NCBI GenBank assembly: GCA_018266375.1
Contig: JAFEAO010000001.1
Location: 215,079 to 279,078, forward strand
Source of the DNA: Bdellovibrionales bacterium
GTDB lineage: Bacteria; Bdellovibrionota; UBA1018; CAIMNF01
DNA: 64,000 nucleotides
Direction: 5' to 3'
The translations under genes were made by a program, and so were the position numbers. Under the pieces are notes generated by a model that ran no database searches, was not told the DNA's origin, and saw only the letters and a program-made list of their open reading frames with translations. Within the stretch, counting starts at the first letter, position 1. Each line of letters begins with the position of its first letter. This document shows, in pieces, positions 46,629-55,842 of this stretch.

Positions 46629-48143
46629 ATGGTCTTAAAGTTGGGAACACGCAAATCCCTACTCGCCTGGTCTCAGAGTCTCTGGGTTGCACAACAATTA
46701 GAAGCACTCAATCCGGGCTTGAAAGTCGAACTCGTGGGAATGGAAACCCAGGGTGATAAAATTCTCGATAAACCCCTAAGCCAAATCGAAGGAAAAGAGT
46801 TTTTCACCGCAGAGCTCGATCATGCGCTCCTGCGCGGAGAAACACACCTCACCGTGCACTCAATGAAGGATCTAAGCCTCGATCGTCCGCCACAATTTCA
46901 AATGGCGGCAGTACCGGCACGCGAACTTCCGCACGACGTGATTTTGTTTCACGAATCGTGCGTCGATCGTTTGTGCGAAGGAAAACCGCTTCGCATCGGC
47001 ACTTCCTCTCCACGGCGCTTGACGCTCGTTCCGGAGTTTTTGGCTGAAGCGCTTCCGAGAGTCGGCACGGGCGCGGCGAAGTCCGAGTTTGTCGAGATCC
47101 GCGGCAACGTCAACACTCGCCTCTCACGCGTGCATGAATCCGAAGGCACTCCGCGCAAACTCGACGGCGTGGTACTTGCGTTCGCAGGCCTGGAGCGACT
47201 CACGCTTCATCCTGACTCTTCAAAAGCGCTCACGCGGCTCCTACAGCACACTCGCATGATGCTCGTGCCGATTCAGACTTTTCCGACCGCACCGGCACAG
47301 GGTGCGCTTGCGGTCGAGTGTCGCGCGGATCAACCCGAAGTATTTGCAGCGATTCAAAAATTGCATCACCCTCCGACCGAGTACGCGATCGGACGTGAGC
47401 GCGAGATTTTGAGAGAATGGGGCGGCGGATGCCACCAAAAACTCGGCGCAAGTTTTGTCGATGGAACGCTCTACATCGCCGGCCAAATGCCAAACGGCGC
47501 AGATGTTAAAGAAAAACGCACTGATGAACCCGCACCTGAACTTACAGCGGTTGAAGCAACCGACGTCTTTGAGTTTCAACCCACGCCCACGTCTTCCGAA
47601 CTCGCCGCAAAAGTCGCTGCGGCACCGCACCTGTTTTTTGCTCACTCACGCGCGTTTGAATTCTTGAACGCTGACGCCAAAGACGAGATTCAAAAAAATC
47701 GTCCTTCGCAACACGTTTGGGTTTCGGGCTGGAAGAGCTGGAAAAAACTCGCCGCCGCCGGAATCTGGGTCGAGGGTTGCCTCGAAGGGCAAGGCTACAT
47801 AAAATTCTTGAATCTACGCATGAAACGCCTATTGCGTTTACATGAGGCATCATTCTTGTTCTTCAGTCACATGCAAAGCGGTGACAATCCCGGCTCGGAG
47901 CTCATTGCGACTTACCAGCACCAATTCAGCACTTTTCCCAAGAAGGTATTCGAAACCGATCAACTTTATTGGGGTTCCGGCTTACTGTTTGAAACGATCT
48001 GGAGTAAGCTCCAAAGCGCCCCTTATACGGATCAAGACCGCAATTTGTTTCGTTCCAAAAAGCATTTTTGCGGCCCGGGCAAGACCGCCGACAAGATTAT
48101 CGGTTTGGGGTTTAAGCCGCACGTCCTTCGAGGTGAACCATGA
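46629..48143 (+). CDS. hemC: Porphobilinogen deaminase fused to a HemD-like domain
   Basis: 504 residues, against ~310 for HemC alone. HemC part (1-~320): LGTRKSLLAWSQSLWVAQQL, V-H-S-M-K-D, R-I-G-T-S-S-P-R-R, and the dipyrromethane-cofactor Cys268 in EWGGGCHQKLGA. The C-terminal ~170 residues (~335-504) look like a uroporphyrinogen-III synthase half: HLFFAHSRAFEF..., F-S-H-M-Q-S-G and the final F-C-G-P-G-K-T-A-D-K. HemD sequences are weakly conserved, so this is inferred, helped by the absence of a separate hemD in the operon. Overlaps hemB by 4 nt. Confidence 0.9.
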   Translation: MVLKLGTRKSLLAWSQSLWVAQQLEALNPGLKVELVGMETQGDKILDKPLSQIEGKEFFTAELDHALLRGETHLTVHSMKDLSLDRPPQFQMAAVPARELPHDVILFHESCVDRLCEGKPLRIGTSSPRRLTLVPEFLAEALPRVGTGAAKSEFVEIRGNVNTRLSRVHESEGTPRKLDGVVLAFAGLERLTLHPDSSKALTRLLQHTRMMLVPIQTFPTAPAQGALAVECRADQPEVFAAIQKLHHPPTEYAIGREREILREWGGGCHQKLGASFVDGTLYIAGQMPNGADVKEKRTDEPAPELTAVEATDVFEFQPTPTSSELAAKVAAAPHLFFAHSRAFEFLNADAKDEIQKNRPSQHVWVSGWKSWKKLAAAGIWVEGCLEGQGYIKFLNLRMKRLLRLHEASFLFFSHMQSGDNPGSELIATYQHQFSTFPKKVFETDQLYWGSGLLFETIWSKLQSAPYTDQDRNLFRSKKHFCGPGKTADKIIGLGFKPHVLRGEP

Positions 48144-49138
48144 GTTATTCGATTTCAAATCGCCGTATCCGTCTTAGCCCGCAAGCCCGAGCGCTGACGC
48201 GCGAGATCGTGCTGACGCCGCAGAAGATGATCCAACCCTTGTTCGTGGTTGAAGGCATTAAATCGCGCGAGCCGATTCCTGGTTTGAGTGGCGCGGATAA
48301 CAAAGGCACCTTCCGTGACACCACCGAGTCGGTGCTGAAGCAAATCGAGTCGGATCTCAAAGCGGGAGTAAAAAGTTTTCTATTGTTCGGTGTTCCGGAC
48401 TCAAAGTCGGAAAATAACTTCAAATACGATTTCACCGCGAATCAAATCGCATCGATAAGAAAACAATTCGGGCAAGACGTTCTCTTGTCGGTCGACGTTT
48501 GCCTCTGTTCATACACATCTCACGGTCAATGCGGGATCTTAAATGATTCTCTCGATCACGTCGTCAATGGTGCAACGGTCGATGCGCTTGCCAAGTGTGC
48601 ACTTGCTTACGCACAAGCGGGCGCGGATTGCGTCGCACCATCCGACATGATGGACGGACGCGTGGGCGCGATTCGTCGCGCGCTCGACGAGCATAAACTC
48701 GAAAACACTTTACTTATGAGCTATTCAGCCAAATTCCACAGCGGGTTCTACGGCCCGTTCCGCGTGGCGGCTGACTCGGCTCCAAAAGGCGAAGTAAAAT
48801 TAAAAGACCGCGCGACTTATCAGATCGATCCGGGTAATCCAAGCGATGCACTTCGCTCGAGCTTGCGTGACGCCGACGAAGGCGCCGATATCCTTATGGT
48901 TAAGCCGGGCCTGCCCTATCTCGATGTCTTGGCTCAGCTGTCCGCGGAGATCCCGCTTCCGTGGGCCGTGTACGAAGTCAGCGGCGAGTATGCCGCGATC
49001 GAACTCATGGCCGAGAAGGGTCTTATCAATCGCGAACGCGCGCACCTCGAGACTTGGACCGCGTTCGCACGCGCTGGTGCGCAAATCATCATCACTTACG
49101 GCGCGAGACACGCGCGGGAATGGATTAAAACCCTATGA
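48140..49138 (+). CDS. hemB: Delta-aminolevulinic acid dehydratase (porphobilinogen synthase)
   Basis: 332 residues. Metal-site cysteines in DVCLCSYTSHGQCG, Schiff-base region K in S-Y-S-A-K-F-H-S-G-F-Y and K in ILMVKPGLPYLD. The three-Cys site marks a zinc-type enzyme. It condenses two aminolevulinates to porphobilinogen. The ATGs overlap the stops both before (hemC) and after (hemL). Confidence 0.96.
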   Translation: MSYSISNRRIRLSPQARALTREIVLTPQKMIQPLFVVEGIKSREPIPGLSGADNKGTFRDTTESVLKQIESDLKAGVKSFLLFGVPDSKSENNFKYDFTANQIASIRKQFGQDVLLSVDVCLCSYTSHGQCGILNDSLDHVVNGATVDALAKCALAYAQAGADCVAPSDMMDGRVGAIRRALDEHKLENTLLMSYSAKFHSGFYGPFRVAADSAPKGEVKLKDRATYQIDPGNPSDALRSSLRDADEGADILMVKPGLPYLDVLAQLSAEIPLPWAVYEVSGEYAAIELMAEKGLINRERAHLETWTAFARAGAQIIITYGARHAREWIKTL

Positions 49139-50457
49139 CAACGATGCAAAGCAGATCGACACAAAAATCAGAAGTTTACTTTGGACGCGCAAAAAGAGTC
49201 GCTCCAGGCGGCGTGCATTCTCCGGTCCGCGGTTTCCGCGGCGTCGGCGGGACTCCGAGATTCATTGAATCGGCGCAAGGCGTGTGCTTAAAAGACGCCG
49301 ACGGCAATGAGTACATCGACTACTGCTTGTCGTGGGGACCCCTTCTTTTCGGGCATCAAGATCCTGAAATCGCCGAAGCGGTCAAAAGCGCTCTCGCGCG
49401 GGGCTGGTCTTACGGAACAGCCGAACGCTACTCGCTCGAGTTCGCTGAAGAGCTAATCGCGAGTCTGCCGTTTGTCGATCAAATTCGCTTTGTGAACTCC
49501 GGCACCGAAGCGGTAATGTCGGCGTTGCGTGTCGCTCGCGGATTCACTAAGCGTGATCTCATCTTAAAGTTCGACGGCTGCTATCACGGCCATGCTGACG
49601 GACTTCTCGTTCGCGCGGGTTCAGGCCTTGCCGAGATGGCATCGCCGGACAGCGCCGGTATCTCGGCTAAAACTGCATCTGAAACCATCGTTTGCCCGCT
49701 CGACGACGAAGCCGCCCTCAAATCCGCATTTGAAGCACACGGCAAAGATCTCGCCGCTGTCATTATCGAGCCGCTCCCGGCAAACAACGGTCTCCTGATC
49801 CAACGCACCGAGTTCTTGAGGCTCATCGAGTCTCTCTGTAAAAAACACGGCACGCTCCTGATCCTGGACGAAGTCATCTCGGGCTTCCGCGTGGCACTCG
49901 GCGGGATGGCCGAACTCACGGGTATCAAGCCCGATCTCGTCACCTACGGCAAAATCATCGGTGGCGGATTCCCAGTCGGTGCATACGGCGGACGTCACGA
50001 ACTCATGCAAATGGTTGCGCCTGCAGGCCCGGTTTATCAAGCGGGCACCCTGAGCGCGAACCCCGTTGCGATGGCGGCGGGCCATGCAATGCTTAAAAAA
50101 ATTAACCGCGAAAATCCTTATGCACGCCTCGCCGAGACGGGTGCAAAAATGGTCGCAGACATTCAAAAAATCGCGGATGCGAAGCTTCCATTCCCGATGC
50201 AGGTTCAGGGCTTCGGCTCGATTTCGTGGATAGTTTGCAATGCACCCAAGGGCACACCGGTACGTCGGATCGAGCAAATCCCGGCCGAGCAAAAACCTTA
50301 CTACGCTAAAATCTTCCACGGACTCCTCGATCGCGGTGTCTATCTCGCCCCAAGCGGATACGAGGTCGCCTTCTTGTCGACCGCTCACACCGAGCGCAAT
50401 ATCGACTTCACCTTGAACGCAATCGAAAAAGTATTCGGAGATACACAATTTAAATGA
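49135..50457 (+). CDS. hemL: Glutamate-1-semialdehyde 2,1-aminomutase
   Basis: 440 residues. PLP-binding Lys in VTYGKIIGGGFPVGAYGG, N-S-G-T-E-A-V-M-S-A, L-I-L-D-E-V-I-S-G-F and the N-terminal P-G-G-V-H-S-P-V-R-G-F family marks. It turns the HemA product into 5-aminolevulinate, so the genome uses the C5 route. It overlaps the kinase gene by 4 nt. Confidence 0.96.
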   Translation: MTTMQSRSTQKSEVYFGRAKRVAPGGVHSPVRGFRGVGGTPRFIESAQGVCLKDADGNEYIDYCLSWGPLLFGHQDPEIAEAVKSALARGWSYGTAERYSLEFAEELIASLPFVDQIRFVNSGTEAVMSALRVARGFTKRDLILKFDGCYHGHADGLLVRAGSGLAEMASPDSAGISAKTASETIVCPLDDEAALKSAFEAHGKDLAAVIIEPLPANNGLLIQRTEFLRLIESLCKKHGTLLILDEVISGFRVALGGMAELTGIKPDLVTYGKIIGGGFPVGAYGGRHELMQMVAPAGPVYQAGTLSANPVAMAAGHAMLKKINRENPYARLAETGAKMVADIQKIADAKLPFPMQVQGFGSISWIVCNAPKGTPVRRIEQIPAEQKPYYAKIFHGLLDRGVYLAPSGYEVAFLSTAHTERNIDFTLNAIEKVFGDTQFK

Positions 50458-51416
50458 GCCAAGCCGGAGTTCTCAGCAAACCCGATCGTCGGGTCAAACT
50501 CATCGTCTCAATCCAGGTCATCTGGATGGCGACGCTCGTGGTATTGATCCTTTGGTGGGGAACTTTGCTGAGGCAGCAAAGCGACGAGATCGCAAATCTC
50601 CAAGCTCAACTTGGCGTTCCGGAGCCGACGATTTCAGCGCGGCTCGAGCGCACTGAACGCATGATCGCAGGCGAAAGCGGAACTTTCGTTCTCCTCATCC
50701 TCGTCATCAATTCGGTCTTGGTTTATCTCTTCGTCCGCGACTCCCGCCGTGCGCGTTCGATTCAGGCCTTTTTTGCTTCGATAACCCACGAACTCCGCAC
50801 ACCATTGACCAGCATCAAGCTCCAAGCTGAAGCCCTTCAAGACATCGAAGACGATCCAAAACACCAACCATTCATTAAGCGCCTCCTTGAAGACGTCGAG
50901 CGCCTCGAAGGACAAGTCCAGCGCTCGCTTGAACTTGCGCGCATCGAAGGCGGCGGCAAGCTCACCATTGAGCCGATTCAGCTGCGCAATTTCATTCAAA
51001 CCAAAATTCTTTCAAGCTATCAAGGGGGCGAGTCACGCGTGTCTTTCGACGTTTCGCTTGCGGATGCCTTCGTGAACGCGGATCCGACGGCGCTCACGAT
51101 CATCTTTCGCAATGTGATCGACAATGCGATCAAGTACTCGTCCGAGCTGCCGGCGAGAATCAAAGTCCAAGGAGTAATCCCGTCGCAACAGTCGACGTCT
51201 TATCTTGTCTATGTGATCCACACTAATTCCGCATTTGAAGGTGACACCGAACTACTCGGGCAACTCTTCGAGCGCGGCCGCAACTCCCAGGGTGCGGGTG
51301 TGGGGCTCTATCTCATTCGCACGCTCGTCCACAAAATGGGTGGCAAAGTCGCATACTCGGCAAGAGGCGGACAATTCATTCATCAGTTTAATTTGGAGGT
51401 GGACCATGGCCACTAA
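50454..51416 (+). CDS. Sensor histidine kinase within the heme operon
   Basis: 320 residues. TM1 (~16-40, VSIQVIWMATLVVLILWW) and TM2 (~75-95, FVLLILVINSVLVYLFV) flank a short ~35-residue outside loop with no obvious sensor fold. A coiled juxtamembrane segment then leads to the H-box with His112 in SITHELRTPLTSIK, the N-box N-V-I-D-N-A-I-K-Y-S, and G-A-G-V-G-L-Y-L-I-R. The D-x-G-x-G G1 box is weak (L-F-E-R-G-R-N-S-Q-G-A-G-V-G). It would phosphorylate the next-encoded regulator, whose ATG is 11 nt inside its 3' end. Likely detects a membrane or periplasmic cue. Confidence 0.93.
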   Translation: MSQAGVLSKPDRRVKLIVSIQVIWMATLVVLILWWGTLLRQQSDEIANLQAQLGVPEPTISARLERTERMIAGESGTFVLLILVINSVLVYLFVRDSRRARSIQAFFASITHELRTPLTSIKLQAEALQDIEDDPKHQPFIKRLLEDVERLEGQVQRSLELARIEGGGKLTIEPIQLRNFIQTKILSSYQGGESRVSFDVSLADAFVNADPTALTIIFRNVIDNAIKYSSELPARIKVQGVIPSQQSTSYLVYVIHTNSAFEGDTELLGQLFERGRNSQGAGVGLYLIRTLVHKMGGKVAYSARGGQFIHQFNLEVDHGH

Positions 51417-52104
51417 CCTCCTTCTTCTCGAGGACGAAGTGAACGTCGGTTCGACTCTCCGTGACCGTCTTCAGATCGAAGGCTTCCAAATCACCTGGTC
51501 ACAAACGATCACGGACGCAAAAAAAAATCTCGAATCCAAAAATTTCCCGCTTGCGATTCTGGACGTCAATCTCCCGGATGGCAGCGGTTTTGACGTCGGT
51601 AAACTCATTCGTGATCGTTATCCTTCGACTGCGGTTGTATTCCTCACCGCTGCCGACACCCCCGAAGATCGAATCCACGGCCTTGAACTCGGCGCCGAGG
51701 ACTACATTGTTAAACCGTTCAATTACAAAGAACTCTTTCTCCGCATTCAAAAAGCTCTGAGCCGTGCCAGCTACATTCAAGACAAAGTCGCATCCGGGAG
51801 CGAAATCCGCATCGGCCGCGGCAACGTCCGTTTCCATCAATACGAGATCGTCGTCGATGGCAAACGCCATACTCTCACCCACAAGGAGTGCGCGCTCCTG
51901 AAGCTTCTTTACGAGAAACGCGGCCAAGTCGTCAGTCGTGACGATATTTTGGATATCGTATGGAGCGAGGACGAATACCCCACCCCGCGCACGATCGACA
52001 ACTTTATATTGAGACTTCGCAAATTGCTCGAACCCGATCCGAACAGCCCGACGATGATTCGCAGCGTCCGTGGCGTCGGTTACATGATGGAGGCCGACGC
52101 ATGA
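51406..52104 (+). CDS. OmpR-family response regulator within the heme operon
   Basis: 232 residues from the ATG at 51406 with TTGGAGGTGG upstream; the longer upstream frame is shadow. Receiver domain with acidic pair E-D-E near residue 10, phospho-acceptor Asp53 in AILDVNLPDGSGF and Lys103 in Y-I-V-K-P-F. Winged-helix output domain with T-L-T-H-K-E-C-A-L-L-K, V-V-S-R-D-D-I-L-D-I-V-W and R-S-V-R-G-V-G-Y. It binds DNA as a phosphorylated dimer, probably at its own operon (inferred). TGA overlaps the hemE ATG. Confidence 0.94.
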   Translation: MATNLLLLEDEVNVGSTLRDRLQIEGFQITWSQTITDAKKNLESKNFPLAILDVNLPDGSGFDVGKLIRDRYPSTAVVFLTAADTPEDRIHGLELGAEDYIVKPFNYKELFLRIQKALSRASYIQDKVASGSEIRIGRGNVRFHQYEIVVDGKRHTLTHKECALLKLLYEKRGQVVSRDDILDIVWSEDEYPTPRTIDNFILRLRKLLEPDPNSPTMIRSVRGVGYMMEADA

Positions 52105-53150
52105 GATACGTCGATGCTGTTTTGAGAAAGAACAACGGATGTCCTCCAGTTTGGTTTATGCGCCAAGCGGGCCGCTATCATTCCCATTATCAGGGCATGA
52201 AGAAGCAAAATACGTTCCTTGAGCTTTGCAAAGTTCCGGAACTTGCCGCTGAAGTGACTTTCGGCCCAATTCGCGATTTCGATTTCGACGCCGCGATTTT
52301 GTTTTCAGATCTTTTGTTCCCGCTCGAAGTGCTCGGTACCGGCTTGGAATACAGCCCCGGACCAAAGCTTGGCTGGCACATCAAGAGCGTTGCCGATCTC
52401 GCTCGCTTGAACCCGAGCAAAAAATCCACCCAAGAACTCGTCGCTGAAATCGGATACCAAGGCAAAGCACTTCAAATCATTCGCGCCGGCCTCGATCCAT
52501 CAAAAGCGCTCCTCGGCTTTGTCGGCGGACCGATGACTCTGTTTTACTACGCGGTCCAAGGCTCGCATCAAGGACCGCTCGAAGATGCACGAAACGGTCT
52601 CACCGATGGCCGTTTCGATGGTTTTTTTAAAATCTTAGCGCCGCTTTTGATCGAAAACATGTGCATGCAAGCGTCAAACGGAGCTGATGCCGTTGCGATG
52701 ATGGACACCTGCGCTGGCGAGGTCGATCCGGCGCTTTATCGCGAAGTGGTCGTTCCAACCATTCGCGAAGTCTTGATCCAATTTCGTCGCCATCATCCCG
52801 ATACTCCGGTTGTTTATTACTCCAAAGGCACCGGCCCGTGGCACTGGCAACACCTTCACGGCGTTCCCTTCGAGTGTCTCGGAATCGATTGGAACACTTC
52901 AATCGTCGAAGCGCTTCAAGGCTTCGGTGAGACTTGGTCGATTCAAGGGAACTTCGATCCAAACCTCATGCTGCTCAATCCGGAGCCATGCCTGCAGGAG
53001 ATTGAAAAGTTTTTCGAACCGATACTCAAACTCCCACGCGAAAAACTAAAAGGCTGGGTCTGCGGCCTCGGCCACGGCGTGCATCAATGGACTCCGGAGC
53101 AAAACGTGCGCAACTTTATCAAATATCAACGCGAGATTTTTAAGGATTAA
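52101..53150 (+). CDS. hemE: Uroporphyrinogen decarboxylase
   Basis: 349 residues from the ATG at 52101, with GGAGG seven nt before it. Family marks W-F-M-R-Q-A-G-R-Y-H-S near the N-terminus, L-F-S-D-L-L-F-P, G-F-V-G-G-P-M-T-L-F. It decarboxylates uroporphyrinogen III to coproporphyrinogen III. It ends 2 nt before hemN. Confidence 0.96.
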   Translation: MRYVDAVLRKNNGCPPVWFMRQAGRYHSHYQGMKKQNTFLELCKVPELAAEVTFGPIRDFDFDAAILFSDLLFPLEVLGTGLEYSPGPKLGWHIKSVADLARLNPSKKSTQELVAEIGYQGKALQIIRAGLDPSKALLGFVGGPMTLFYYAVQGSHQGPLEDARNGLTDGRFDGFFKILAPLLIENMCMQASNGADAVAMMDTCAGEVDPALYREVVVPTIREVLIQFRRHHPDTPVVYYSKGTGPWHWQHLHGVPFECLGIDWNTSIVEALQGFGETWSIQGNFDPNLMLLNPEPCLQEIEKFFEPILKLPREKLKGWVCGLGHGVHQWTPEQNVRNFIKYQREIFKD

Positions 53151-53152
53151 AA

Positions 53153-54532
53153 ATGGATTTTTCTCTTTTCAAAAAGTACAACATTCCGGGACCCCGTTAC
53201 ACGAGCTACCCCACCGTTCCGTACTGGGACACCAATCCGACATCCGAGCAATGGATCAGCGACTTGAAGCTCGCGATCGAAGACGCGACCGCTCAGAACA
53301 TGGGTGCCGCGATTTACGTTCACGTTCCATTTTGTGAATCGCTCTGTACTTATTGCGGTTGCAATACCCGCATCACCCGCAATCACGCGGTTGCGAACCC
53401 GTATATCGACGTTCTTCTCAAAGAGTTCGACCTCTACCGTAAAAAATTGGCAATCAACGGAAAACTGAAGTTGAGCGAACTTCACCTAGGCGGCGGAACA
53501 CCCACATTCCTCAGCCCGCCGGAGCTAGGACGCCTGCTCGAAGGCCTTCTCTCGCAATGCGAACTCACTCCGGATCACGAGCTCTCGATCGAAGTCGATC
53601 CTCGTGTGACTGGCAACGAGCATCTCGCAGTACTCTCGCGCTTTGGTTTCAATCGTATCTCGCTTGGCGTTCAGGATTTCGACCCAAAGGTACAGGAAAT
53701 CGTTCATCGCGTGCAATCGGTTGCGCAAGTTCGCGACATTACGGTAAACGCCCGTACACTCGGCATGAGCAGCGTGAACTACGATTTGATTTACGGCCTT
53801 CCGTTTCAATCTAGCGACAGCATTCAAAACACCATTCAAAAAGTGATCGAGCTTAAACCGGATCGAATCGCATTCTACTCTTACGCCCATGTCCCCTGGA
53901 TCAAGGCGAGCCAACGTCGCTTTACCGAGGCCGATCTTCCGACAGGCGACGAAAAGCGCGCGCTTTACGAACTTGGCCGCAATCTCCTTGAAGAAGCCGG
54001 CTATTTCGAGATCGGTATGGACCACTTTGCGCTTAAGACCGACTCGCTTTACGCAGCGGTCCAGAAGAACGAACTTCACCGCAACTTCATGGGCTACACC
54101 GCTCGCAATGTTTCTCCCATCTTGGCCCTCGGCGTGTCGGCGATCGGTGACTCGTGGAATTCTTTCGCACAAAACGAAAAATTGCTCGAGACCTACCAAG
54201 AACGGGTCAACAAGGGAGAGATTCCGATTCAACGCGGGCACCTACTCAACGATGAAGACCTCGTTCTCCGTCGACACATTTTGAACCTGATGACCCATCT
54301 TGAAACCGCTTGGTCGCTGAAAGACGACGGCACTGAATACCTTGCAGTTGTTCCATCGCGCCTGACCGAACTCCAAAAAGACGGGCTCGTCGAAGTCAAA
54401 ACCGAAGACGACGAAGTTCATTGCCAAGTAACCGAGAAGGGTCGTCCATTCCTCCGTAATATCTGCATGGCGTTCGACGCAAGACTCGTTCGTAAAGCTC
54501 CAGAGACCAAACTCTTTTCTCAAACGGTGTAG
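53153..54532 (+). CDS. hemN: Oxygen-independent coproporphyrinogen III oxidase
   Basis: 459 residues. Radical-SAM cluster Cys in YVHVPFCESLCTYCGCNT, the leading Y-T-S-Y-P-T of true HemN, L-H-L-G-G-G-T-P-T-F, and the C-terminal HemN domain with G-V-S-A-I-G-D. The CxxxCxxCxC form distinguishes HemN from HemW. It converts coproporphyrinogen III to protoporphyrinogen IX without oxygen. hemG begins 3 nt later. Confidence 0.95.
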   Translation: MDFSLFKKYNIPGPRYTSYPTVPYWDTNPTSEQWISDLKLAIEDATAQNMGAAIYVHVPFCESLCTYCGCNTRITRNHAVANPYIDVLLKEFDLYRKKLAINGKLKLSELHLGGGTPTFLSPPELGRLLEGLLSQCELTPDHELSIEVDPRVTGNEHLAVLSRFGFNRISLGVQDFDPKVQEIVHRVQSVAQVRDITVNARTLGMSSVNYDLIYGLPFQSSDSIQNTIQKVIELKPDRIAFYSYAHVPWIKASQRRFTEADLPTGDEKRALYELGRNLLEEAGYFEIGMDHFALKTDSLYAAVQKNELHRNFMGYTARNVSPILALGVSAIGDSWNSFAQNEKLLETYQERVNKGEIPIQRGHLLNDEDLVLRRHILNLMTHLETAWSLKDDGTEYLAVVPSRLTELQKDGLVEVKTEDDEVHCQVTEKGRPFLRNICMAFDARLVRKAPETKLFSQTV

Positions 54533-54535
54533 ATC

Positions 54536-55813
54536 ATGATCGGGAACCTCAACTTCAAAAATAAAACCGCGACCATCGTCGGCGCGGGCGTTAGCGGGCT
54601 CCTCATCGCTTACAAGCTTAAGCGTTTGGGGTTTGAGGTCGAAATCCTTGAAGCCGGCACTCGAGTCGGTGGCTTGCTCCATACTCTCCAAACTCCTTTT
54701 GGAATGGTGGAAAAGGCAGCACACAGTCTACTTGTCAGTCGCGACGTCTCGGATTTTCTTCAAGAACTTGGATTGAAGCTCGTTCCCGTAAATCATGGAT
54801 CCAAATCTCGATTCATCGTCCGCGGAGGCAAAATTCGCCGGATGCCTTTGAACTTTCGCGAAATTGTTTCGACTCTGCGACATATTTTTAAAAAACCAAC
54901 GCTAACCAAAGATCTCAAATCGCTTTCGTTCGCAGAATGGGGACAAGGTTACCTCGGCCCGGCTGCGACCGAATACTTCCTTAATCCATTCACGACAGGA
55001 ATTTTTGCCTGTTCGCCTGACGAGCTCATCGCGAGCCTCGCCTTCCCGATTCTGATTCCCGAGTCGTCCGACCACTCACTCTTCAAACACATACGCTCAC
55101 TCAAAAAACGCAAGAAACGCTCCGAACGTCCCGTAATGATGGCGCTTGAAAATGGAATGCAGAGCTTAACCGACGCTCTCGCAAACGAGCTTCGCGGACA
55201 AATCAAGCTCAACACCCCATTGCAATCGTTCGATTCACTCTCCGCACACGGGAACGTAATTCTTTCGACTCCGGCAACCGTAACCGCAAAACTTCTTGAA
55301 ACCGTCGATCCGACTTCAAGCGCTCTCCTCAAACAAATTCGTTACACTCCGCTCGTGAGCGTCACCGCATTTTTCGATCGCAGCGCTTTCGCGCGCACAC
55401 CGCCGAAGGGCATGGGGTTTCTCGTTCCGAAATCGCAAGGTCATCGCGTTCTAGGGTGTTTGTTTAATTCATCCGCGTTTCCAAATCGCGCAAACGGAGA
55501 TTTGGTTTCACTCACGATCATGCTCGGCGGATCCGGCGATCCACACGCGGCCGAACTTTCCGATTCTGAAATTCAAAACATCATTACAAATGAACTTTCG
55601 AAGCTCATTGGCTTAAAATCTTCCGCAAAACATCTCGAAATTACTCGTCACTTGAACGCAATTCCTGTGTTTGACTTAACGCTTCAAAAATGTCGCAATA
55701 CATTAAGAGATGGTTATTGTTCACAAGATGGACGTATCGTTTTCAGTAACTTTTCTGCAAACATTTCTATTCGTGGGATGATCGAATCCCTTTGCCAAAT
55801 TCACTCCCCTTAG
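54536..55813 (+). CDS. hemG: Protoporphyrinogen oxidase, HemG/HemY flavin type
   Basis: 425 residues. FAD dinucleotide fold TIVGAGVSGLLIAYKLKRLG then L-E-A-G-T-R-V-G-G-L-L; C-terminal FAD contact near S-I-R-G-M-I-E-S-L. This is the HemY-like flavoprotein (oxygen-using or alternative-acceptor) rather than the short flavodoxin-type HemG; the symbol hemY is equally used. Last gene of the operon: ferrochelatase is not in the window. A run of Ts/no terminator follows before the secreted pair. Confidence 0.92.
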   Translation: MIGNLNFKNKTATIVGAGVSGLLIAYKLKRLGFEVEILEAGTRVGGLLHTLQTPFGMVEKAAHSLLVSRDVSDFLQELGLKLVPVNHGSKSRFIVRGGKIRRMPLNFREIVSTLRHIFKKPTLTKDLKSLSFAEWGQGYLGPAATEYFLNPFTTGIFACSPDELIASLAFPILIPESSDHSLFKHIRSLKKRKKRSERPVMMALENGMQSLTDALANELRGQIKLNTPLQSFDSLSAHGNVILSTPATVTAKLLETVDPTSSALLKQIRYTPLVSVTAFFDRSAFARTPPKGMGFLVPKSQGHRVLGCLFNSSAFPNRANGDLVSLTIMLGGSGDPHAAELSDSEIQNIITNELSKLIGLKSSAKHLEITRHLNAIPVFDLTLQKCRNTLRDGYCSQDGRIVFSNFSANISIRGMIESLCQIHSP

Positions 55814-55842
55814 TTAAGAAGTAGTCCTTCATGGGGGGTATT

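Noticed and set aside
51235..51405. Upstream extension of the response regulator
   Set aside because: It overlaps the kinase coding region; the ATG at 51406 has TTGGAGGTGG and begins the receiver domain.
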